A stretch of 64,000 nucleotides of DNA from Pusillimonas sp. UBA3987. Lineage in GTDB: Bacteria; Pseudomonadota; Gammaproteobacteria; Burkholderiales; Burkholderiaceae_B. The notes below the pieces were generated by a model that saw only the letters and a list, made by a program, of their open reading frames with translations, was not told where the DNA came from and did no database searches. A program made the position numbers and the translations under genes. Location: the NCBI GenBank assembly GCA_002384935.1, contig DGCD01000021.1:62001-126000 (forward strand). The letters are read 5' to 3'. Every line of letters starts with the position of its first letter. Position 1 is the stretch's first letter. Positions 58,945-64,000 of this stretch are shown here, in pieces.

Positions 58945-61871
58945 GCCAGGGCCTTCTTGATTTTCTCGGGCGTAAAGGGAAGACGATACAAACGCTTGCC
59001 AATGGCATGCGCAATGGCATTGCCTATCGCAGGCACGACAGGAATCATGACCACCTCAGCCAACCCTTTGGGTGGCGACGTTTCCGACAAAGGGGGTAAA
59101 TATTCGGCCGTTTGCGCCCAGACGGCCACATCTTTGCCCCGGGGCAAAACGTAGCGATTGAAATTCCATGTGCCATTGCCCGGGCCGTCATCGTATAGCG
59201 GCAACTCCTCGTACAGGGCATGCCCGATCCCCATGGCCAGCCCGCCCTGCTGCTGCCCTGATACCAGTTCAGGCACCACCACCTTACCCGGGTCCAGCAA
59301 GCTATGATGCTGCATGAGCTCGACCTGGCCGGTGAAAGTGTTGACATTCAACTCAACCAGACAGGCTGCGGGTGTGTAGGTTGTGACCCCGGCATTGTTA
59401 CGCTGCGCTGATGGGAAATGCACACTGCTGCGATGAAGGTAATCGTAACCCCCGGCGGTCATACGGTGCTTCAATGCGGCAGAAGCGCCATCACCATAGC
59501 GCACCGCCAACGCATCTACCGGCAGAGTGCGCAGGCCGACACCGGGAATATCGAATTCCGCACGCGCCCACTCCCAGCGACTGAAGCAATGCAATGCAAC
59601 CCCTGTCACCAAACCCATGCTATGCGCCCGCTTGGCCAACTGCTCGAATGGTATCGGCGACATCCCCCCGCCCCCGATGCCACCCGGTACCGCGCGCAAA
59701 TCGGACATTTGTACATTGCCGCTATTAATTTGCCCGCCGCCAGGGCCTTCGCTCCAAATCGATTTTGCCGCCGGCCAAATCGCGTGCTCCAGCAAGAACA
59801 GCGCCGCCTGGCGTGTGCCAAAGCCAACAAAATAGACACTATTGGAAGCGCTCATGGCAGGCAGCATAAACGGCACCCAGTAGGGATCTTTCGACAGTTC
59901 GTCTTGCTGCTCCTGGGTAATCGTAAACGGTTCGAGATTGCTTTTCAGCGGCAATTGCTCAAACTCGGTTTCACCGAAAATGGCAACGTCGGGCACTTTG
60001 CCCAGCAACTGCTGAACCATGACCTGCTGACCCGTCGTGGCCCCGGTGCCAATCTCTTGAGCACAATGGCGCATGGTGATTTTCCCCATCGCATCGAACT
60101 CAAGCACCAGCGCGCTGGTATCCGCACCTGTACCGTAATCTTTCTGGACTTGAGCAAAACCCACTCCGTAGCGGCGCCCCGGGTTTTCGGCGTCGTACGC
60201 TTCCTTGGCCTTGGCCCGATTGGTCCATAGCGGATGCGCCGCAGCGCGATCCAGCATCTCGACAAGACGCGGGTCTCCCAATTGCACGGCGCCCTGGGTG
60301 TTGGGTTCTCCAGGGCGCAAGGCATTTCGCTTACGAAGTTCGATTGCATCCATACCCAATTCGGCAGCGGCCTCGTCAACCAGCAACTCGGTCATCGACA
60401 TGGCCTGCAAAGTACCGTAACCCCGCATGGAGCCGGCCTCGACCGCCGCCGAGGCGATTGCTGCTGCCGACATGTCTGACTGCGGAAAATAATAGCTGGA
60501 TTGCCCGGCTGTTGCCGCTACCTGCGCAACCGAAAATGAAAAATTGGCACGCCCGCCCCCATTCAGGTTGTAAAACGCTTTCAAGGTTTCGAACCGGCCA
60601 CTTTTCCTGTCAACCACCAAGGTAAGGTCTGCCTCAACGGAATGACGCTTCATCCCCATCTGAAACTGTTCGTAGCGATCATTGGCCAAACGCACTGCAC
60701 TGCCATCGCCGTAAAAACAGGCGGCCACCGTATAAAAAGGAAAGATGGAATGATCTTTGGAACCGTAGCCAACGGTTGTGCCCGAAAGCAATTCAATGCG
60801 TTCAACGGGAAAGCGCTTGTTGTCTTTAACCATGTGCGCAGCAACACGGGCCACTTCATAAGGCGATTGCGCAGCGATCAATAAATGCAGCGTTCGCGTC
60901 TTGGCGTCGTACCAGGCGTTGCCATTGTCGGGTTCCATGGCACAGGGGTCGATCGACTGCGAGAACACCTCCCGCTGGAGCACAAGCTTATCGGCATTAC
61001 CTTGCGCGGCACTGATGCTTTGCGCGATGGTGGCTGCCGCCGCCATGCCACTTTGCATTGGCTTGCGCGTCTCCTGGGCCACCGTGGCCGGATCCCGAAT
61101 CGCCCCGCCACCGCGATGACGCGGTGTTACCGAGGCCGGTACGAAAACGGCTTCCGGGTCGGCCGGCGGCCAAGTGGGCTTGTTGCCATCGAATCCCCCC
61201 CATATCACGGCATCCTGCATGGGAGAAAACTCGGGCGGGTCGGAGGGGCTGGCGCCCTCGATACGCACATAACGCGCCGCCCCATAATTGGCGGGCGGTT
61301 TCAAACCGGTTTTTTCTCCGTACTGAACCACACCCTGCGCAAAGCGCAGCGCCCGTTTGGCAGCCTCGAAACGGTCGAAGTCTTTGTATACAAGCAAAGC
61401 CACGGGATGACCGTATAGCGGGGCCGTCTGCCCTTTGGGCACCAGAAAATATGTCCCGTAAAACCCGGTGCCCAGATCTGGCAACTGAGGAACCTGAATG
61501 CCATCGCGCTCAAGATCTTCATGCATCAGCAACCGGTCTGGCTGCAGGTCGGACCCCAGCACGGAAAGATCAACCCCGGCAAAGGCGTGCTCTACATCGG
61601 TGGCTTTGATAAAAAAAGCATGTGACTGGGCTTTTGTCCAACCCGCAAGGTCTTGCGCCCGAAAATCACGAGCGAAGACTTTTTCACCCGTTACTTTACG
61701 AACCGCATCCCAACGATAACCCACCTCACCATTGGGCTTTATCCAATCGGTTGGCTGGGCGCCCGAATGTACCTCGACGGCCTGCGCGGTTAGCGAACGC
61801 CCGAACATGACAGTAATGCCACTAAACGTTCCAAGTTTAATAAAGTCGCGTCGCGATATGCTGGTTTTCAT
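58941..61871 (-). CDS. Tat-exported molybdenum hydroxylase catalytic subunit (xanthine dehydrogenase family)
   Basis: A 976-residue molybdopterin-binding subunit. The N-terminal SRRDFIKLG plus hydrophobic stretch is a Tat signal. Motifs include GGRANFSFSVAQV, GSMRGYGTLQAMSMTELL, GTGATTGQQVMVQQLL, GGIGGGG, and the catalytic Glu939 in GLAEVV. The 2Fe-2S and triheme subunits follow in the operon. Relatives include isoquinoline 1-oxidoreductase, nicotinate hydroxylase and acetic-acid-bacterial aldehyde dehydrogenase, and the substrate cannot be chosen from sequence. It uses the MCD form of the cofactor, whose transferase is not encoded here. Confidence 0.86.
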   Translation of the reverse strand: MKTSISRRDFIKLGTFSGITVMFGRSLTAQAVEVHSGAQPTDWIKPNGEVGYRWDAVRKVTGEKVFARDFRAQDLAGWTKAQSHAFFIKATDVEHAFAGVDLSVLGSDLQPDRLLMHEDLERDGIQVPQLPDLGTGFYGTYFLVPKGQTAPLYGHPVALLVYKDFDRFEAAKRALRFAQGVVQYGEKTGLKPPANYGAARYVRIEGASPSDPPEFSPMQDAVIWGGFDGNKPTWPPADPEAVFVPASVTPRHRGGGAIRDPATVAQETRKPMQSGMAAAATIAQSISAAQGNADKLVLQREVFSQSIDPCAMEPDNGNAWYDAKTRTLHLLIAAQSPYEVARVAAHMVKDNKRFPVERIELLSGTTVGYGSKDHSIFPFYTVAACFYGDGSAVRLANDRYEQFQMGMKRHSVEADLTLVVDRKSGRFETLKAFYNLNGGGRANFSFSVAQVAATAGQSSYYFPQSDMSAAAIASAAVEAGSMRGYGTLQAMSMTELLVDEAAAELGMDAIELRKRNALRPGEPNTQGAVQLGDPRLVEMLDRAAAHPLWTNRAKAKEAYDAENPGRRYGVGFAQVQKDYGTGADTSALVLEFDAMGKITMRHCAQEIGTGATTGQQVMVQQLLGKVPDVAIFGETEFEQLPLKSNLEPFTITQEQQDELSKDPYWVPFMLPAMSASNSVYFVGFGTRQAALFLLEHAIWPAAKSIWSEGPGGGQINSGNVQMSDLRAVPGGIGGGGMSPIPFEQLAKRAHSMGLVTGVALHCFSRWEWARAEFDIPGVGLRTLPVDALAVRYGDGASAALKHRMTAGGYDYLHRSSVHFPSAQRNNAGVTTYTPAACLVELNVNTFTGQVELMQHHSLLDPGKVVVPELVSGQQQGGLAMGIGHALYEELPLYDDGPGNGTWNFNRYVLPRGKDVAVWAQTAEYLPPLSETSPPKGLAEVVMIPVVPAIGNAIAHAIGKRLYRLPFTPEKIKKALA

Positions 61872-61991
61872 TTTTGGTGAGTCCCCTCGATTTACCAGCC
61901 TTTATCGTGGCGACGACAAGAAATATCAATTAGTCACAGGCCGGTGCCCTGAATTTTCGGCTCTAAATGATATAAGTGTCAACACAAACAA

Positions 61992-62040
61992 AAGGCAAGC
62001 GCTCAAACCAGCATCAGAGGACACGCGAAACGCTTGCCTT
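61992..62040 (-). terminator. Long hairpin upstream of molybdenum hydroxylase operon
   Basis: AAGGCAAGCG (61992-62001) pairs perfectly with CGCTTGCCTT (62031-62040) around a 29-base loop. On the minus strand the second arm is followed by a TTTTGTTTGTG stretch, so it could end any transcript coming from the right before the hydroxylase operon. The loop is long for a terminator. Confidence 0.4.
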
Positions 62041-62185
62041 AACCAAACAACACATGGCTGCGACCAGCCCTTGGCGCACCCTTAGAACCGGGTGCGCAAC
62101 AAAGCCTTGGTGATATGCGACGAACCCTGGTTGGCCAGTTTGAGCCGAGTCCGAAGCGTTCTGTAGGACAGACAGATATACTCTC

Positions 62186-62292
62186 GCGCAGAGCTTATGA
62201 GTTCAGGAAATTTGAGAATTACCGCGTGCCAGCTTTGACCCAGTGCAGTTGGAACGGCGTGATTAAGCAAGTTCGATGAATACCCATCTCCC
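62186..62292. repeat. Diverged direct repeat, copy A
   Basis: This 107-base stretch aligns without gaps to 62908-63014, at an offset of 722 bases, with about 70 per cent identity by eye. The best-conserved blocks are GCGCAGAGC, the GTTCA...AATTACC segment and GGAACGGC/GATTAA. It lies outside any convincing gene. Confidence 0.65.
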
Positions 62293-62412
62293 GTTTTGAA
62301 CTGACCCCAATTAGAAATACTGGCAGCGGGTCATTCACATCGTTGTTTTTTATCATTAAAAACAATGCACTAAACTAGCTATATATCCGAATAGCGTCAA
62401 AAATACCCTCAT

Positions 62413-62832
62413 TCAGTCGGCGCTGTGATTACCGTTAACGTGCTTGGCATCGCCATTTTTATCACTTTGGCTCTGCGCTATTTTAGCCCTGGCCAAAAGC
62501 AACTCGAGCTCCGTCTCCCTATCTCGCGATGGCGTACGCAGTGCAGACGGATAGACGAGCCAATTAGCAATGAAAGTACCTCCAAGGGGAGCGAACACCA
62601 TCATCCCCAGCAATGCAGCTGGCGAACCTGCCGTCGAAACTCGCGCATTTTCCAGCAACACGGCATTCCCCGCTGCAATCAGCAACAGCACGCCGCCCAA
62701 CAAAGCCCATGTTCCTCTAATTTGGGAGCGTCGACTGGCAAAATAAATAATGACGACTAGTGCTACCGCACATGCGTTTAGCGTCCAAACAGCTGACTCG
62801 GTCGCCCGCTGCAAAACAGCAATACTCACCAC
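62413..62832 (-). CDS. Small membrane protein of unknown function
   Basis: A 139-residue protein with three hydrophobic segments (about residues 15-33, 41-60 and 70-93) and a charged tail of about 45 residues rich in Arg, Glu, Lys and Asp. It starts at GTG with AAAGAGG seven bases upstream; a second GTG follows at once. No family is recognised. The gene stands between the two diverged repeats and faces away from the WYL-regulator end, so it may belong to an accessory element. Confidence 0.6.
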   Translation of the reverse strand: MVSIAVLQRATESAVWTLNACAVALVVIIYFASRRSQIRGTWALLGGVLLLIAAGNAVLLENARVSTAGSPAALLGMMVFAPLGGTFIANWLVYPSALRTPSRDRETELELLLARAKIAQSQSDKNGDAKHVNGNHSAD

Positions 62833-62907
62833 AAAAGCCTCTTTTTAAAGTAATAGCGGTTGCGCCCATGATGCCCACCGTGTAGTACGAAGGGGGGTCG
62901 AAATCTT

Positions 62908-63014
62908 GCGCAGAGCGTATGGGTTCACGAATTTTGAAAATTACCACCTACGCGTTTTACTTCAGTGCGATTAGAACGGCATGATTAACCGTGTCTAGTG
63001 AATGCGTATCCCCC
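62908..63014. repeat. Diverged direct repeat, copy B
   Basis: This is the counterpart of the copy at 62186-62292. It ends 12 bases inside the following plus-strand ORF, whose ATG is at 63002, so the repeat carries that ORF's leader. In copy A the corresponding frame stops after seven codons. See the direct-repeat finding. Confidence 0.65.
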
Positions 63015-63502
63015 GCCTAGTTACACAACTGGGCGAATGGGCTTGTGGCGTCGCCTGTGCCGTGTCGGCTCTCAGCATATCTTACAGCGACGCGCTCAGG
63101 CAACTGGAAAAGTATAAGGGTGCAAAGGTGAGGGACCGGCCCCGAGGTCTTGAGCTGGATCCGATTATTCGCGTTATGACAGACCTGACGGTCCCATGGG
63201 AACAGCAAAGCCAACACGTTTCAGCAGGTCTTGTGAAGTGGTTGCAGTACCCGGGTGAGTACCAGGCCCAGCCGCACCTGAAGAGCGCAAGCTATGTCCG
63301 CTCTACGGCAAGAAAAAAAGGGGAGCTGCGAGCTCAGATCGACCAGCTGAAGCGGGATGCAGTTGGTCGACCGTCTGATCCTGAGGCAGATGCGAACCAG
63401 GCACGACTGCACGAATTGTGGAAAGAGATCTGCACCCTGTCCAACGTAGAGCGGGGCGGTGCCGGTGGCTCGATAGCGGACATTTCGAACATGCTCCAAT
63501 AG
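63002..63502 (+). CDS. Hypothetical protein with weak C39-peptidase-like N-terminus
   Basis: A 166-residue ORF. The N-terminus QLGEWACGVACAVSALSISYSDAL resembles the cysteine-containing start of C39-like papain-fold domains (CGVAC and a following helix). The middle is charged and the tail is Gly-rich (RGGAGGS). A C39 domain would need a histidine and aspartate further on; a complete triad is not apparent. No ribosome-binding site is seen before the ATG, so the start is uncertain. It may be a remnant in an accessory region. Confidence 0.45.
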   Translation: MRIPRLVTQLGEWACGVACAVSALSISYSDALRQLEKYKGAKVRDRPRGLELDPIIRVMTDLTVPWEQQSQHVSAGLVKWLQYPGEYQAQPHLKSASYVRSTARKKGELRAQIDQLKRDAVGRPSDPEADANQARLHELWKEICTLSNVERGGAGGSIADISNMLQ

Positions 63503-63512
63503 TTAACGCTTC

Positions 63513-63548
63513 GGTGCGGCGGAGTCCAATCCTCCCCCCACCGCAACA
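63513..63548 (+). other. tRNA/tmRNA T-arm-like fragment
   Basis: A GGAG-TCCAATC-CTCC hairpin matches a T-arm, with six of seven loop positions fitting the TTCRANY pattern. It is followed by a C-rich stretch and CACCGCAACA, resembling a degenerate acceptor end of a tmRNA gene. No tRNA body lies upstream. It is listed because tmRNA/tRNA 3' ends are common integration sites. Confidence 0.25.
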
Positions 63549-63568
63549 ATGGAACTTGCGACTCTTTT

Positions 63569-63609
63569 TGATGCTATGCTTGCATCAGTAACGAGTATCA
63601 AAATATAAC
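63569..63609 (+). promoter_or_regulatory. Promoter and operator dyad of the WYL-regulator gene
   Basis: TGATGC-tatgctt-GCATCA (63569-63587) is a perfect 6-bp dyad with a seven-base centre. TTGCAT (63580-63585) and TATAAC (63604-63609) are separated by 18 bases and form a sigma-70-like promoter reading into the regulator. The dyad overlaps the -35. CapW/BrxR-type regulators bind such inverted repeats in their own promoters, which fits autorepression. Confidence 0.5.
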
Positions 63610-63643
63610 TTCGCGGGTTTACGCAACATCAACACCCATTTAA

Positions 63644-64000
63644 ATGTCAACATCATTCCTAACCGTCCTCGGACACGCCCAACGCGACCGGCTCGCCTAT
63701 ATAGAACTACGACTATGGTTCTTCGGCAGCGTGCGTCGACGTGACCTAGCCGCGCGGCATGGAGTGCAAACGGCGGCGGCCACGCGCGACCTTAAGCTTT
63801 ACCAAGACATCGCGCCAGCCAACATGCGTTATGACCGCAGCTCCAAAGTCTATACAGTCACGGACGATTTCACGCCAGCGTTCGACTTTTCCCCTACGCG
63901 TGTTCTCACTTGGCTGTCGGAAGGATTCGGCGATAACGCCCCAGTTGATGCGGGCAGCGGCTTGTCATGTTCCCTGCCCCAGCGTCTAAGCCAACCCAAC
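63644..64000 (+). CDS. WYL-domain transcriptional regulator, CapW/BrxR-like (N-terminal part, runs off window)
   Basis: An open frame from ATG at 63644 runs to the window edge (119 codons, no stop). The start is LTVLGHAQRDRLAYIELRLWFFGSVRRRDLAARHGVQTAAATRDLKLYQ, a winged helix typical of CapW/BrxR. It is followed by APANMRYDRSSKVYTV and FDFSPTR, matching the wing and linker before the WYL domain, which lies outside. Family members repress phage-defence operons (CBASS, BREX and others) and bind their own promoter; a dyad lies just upstream. Codons such as CTA, CGA and ATA are frequent, suggesting transfer. The downstream genes are not visible. Confidence 0.72.
   Translation, partial: MSTSFLTVLGHAQRDRLAYIELRLWFFGSVRRRDLAARHGVQTAAATRDLKLYQDIAPANMRYDRSSKVYTVTDDFTPAFDFSPTRVLTWLSEGFGDNAPVDAGSGLSCSLPQRLSQPN

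Larger units (their letters stand above)
61872..62412. other. Non-coding stretch before the molybdenum hydroxylase operon
   Basis: A 541-base gap. It holds the leader of the molybdenum hydroxylase operon, a long hairpin at 61992-62040, and repeat copy A at 62186-62292. An open frame of 62 codons on the minus strand (62082-62270) overlaps the repeat and is not convincing. An 18-base sequence at 62297-62314 resembles an IS3-family end but has no partner. Nothing else is recognised. Confidence 0.5.

Noticed and set aside
62082..62270. A 62-codon minus-strand frame in the intergenic gap
   Set aside because: It overlaps repeat copy A, has no convincing ribosome-binding site, and its similarity to the minus strand of copy B only reflects the repeat itself.
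62297..62314. Sequence resembling an IS3-family terminal repeat (TGAACTGACCCCAATTAG)
   Set aside because: No inverted partner, transposase frame or target duplication was found nearby, so it is not enough to call an element.
1..64000. CRISPR arrays, rRNA or complete tRNA genes
   Set aside because: No regularly spaced repeats and no complete cloverleaf or rRNA signatures were recognised on either strand.

Overview
The window looks like a chromosomal segment of a betaproteobacterium of the order Burkholderiales, probably close to Alcaligenaceae. This is inferred from family content and gene order (fdsGBACD formate dehydrogenase, feruloyl-CoA/CouO-type phenylpropanoid genes, gloB-mltD-fabI, rnhA...dnaQ, TRAP uptake genes), not from a database search. 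There are no rRNA genes, recognisable tRNA genes, CRISPR arrays or intact insertion sequences. Most of the window is densely coded. Composition and gene density change only in the last 2 kb.

Layout. (1) 1-2.7 kb: the end of a phenylpropanoid pathway (feruloyl-CoA synthase 3' end, SDR dehydrogenase, CouO-like amidohydrolase) facing a hotdog thioesterase. (2) 2.9-6.8 kb: bioB, two transporters and a Prx5-type peroxiredoxin. (3) 6.9-18.9 kb: a molybdenum block. It holds moaC-D-E-B-moeA and moaA-mobA for bis-MGD cofactor, a ModE-like regulator, and the soluble NAD+-linked formate dehydrogenase operon fdsGBA-fdhD-fdsD, closed by a strong hairpin terminator. (4) 19-22.2 kb: a universal stress protein, a CX5R phosphatase-like protein, and three interleaved genes (YdjC-type deacetylase, GtrA flippase, GtrB transferase) suggesting polyprenyl-linked aminosugar decoration of the envelope, as in Bordetella and Francisella lipid A. 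(5) 22.3-24.4 kb: a nitric-oxide module of truncated globin, NnrS and NsrR, with a good NsrR-like operator over the promoter. (6) 24.4-40.9 kb: housekeeping genes (serA, dnaQ, rnhA, gloB, mltD, fabI, trhO, tyrB), with a complete RND efflux pair inserted between rnhA and dnaQ. (7) 41-50.3 kb: an Alx/TerC protein, then an RND adaptor-pump-glucose dehydrogenase operon followed by a PiT phosphate transporter. Together these suggest periplasmic acid production coupled to phosphate uptake. (8) 50.3-61.9 kb: a catabolic cluster with a LysR regulator, a sulfatase/phosphonate-monoesterase-type hydrolase, a cupin and a TRAP transporter, facing a Tat-exported molybdenum hydroxylase with a 2Fe-2S subunit and a triheme cytochrome c. 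Its substrate is unknown. (9) 61.9-64 kb: an accessory edge with a small membrane protein between two diverged direct repeats, an unknown ORF, a tRNA/tmRNA-like 3' fragment, and the start of a WYL-type (CapW/BrxR-like) regulator that runs off the window. Such regulators often open phage-defence islands.

How they fit together. The Moa/Moe/Mob proteins supply cofactor to formate dehydrogenase and, in part, to the molybdenum hydroxylase at the other end. The most promising under-described systems are the sulfatase-cupin-TRAP-Mo-hydroxylase cluster, the interleaved minus/plus/minus aminosugar genes, and whatever lies behind the WYL regulator beyond base 64000. All functional assignments rest on recognised motifs and gene context read by eye.
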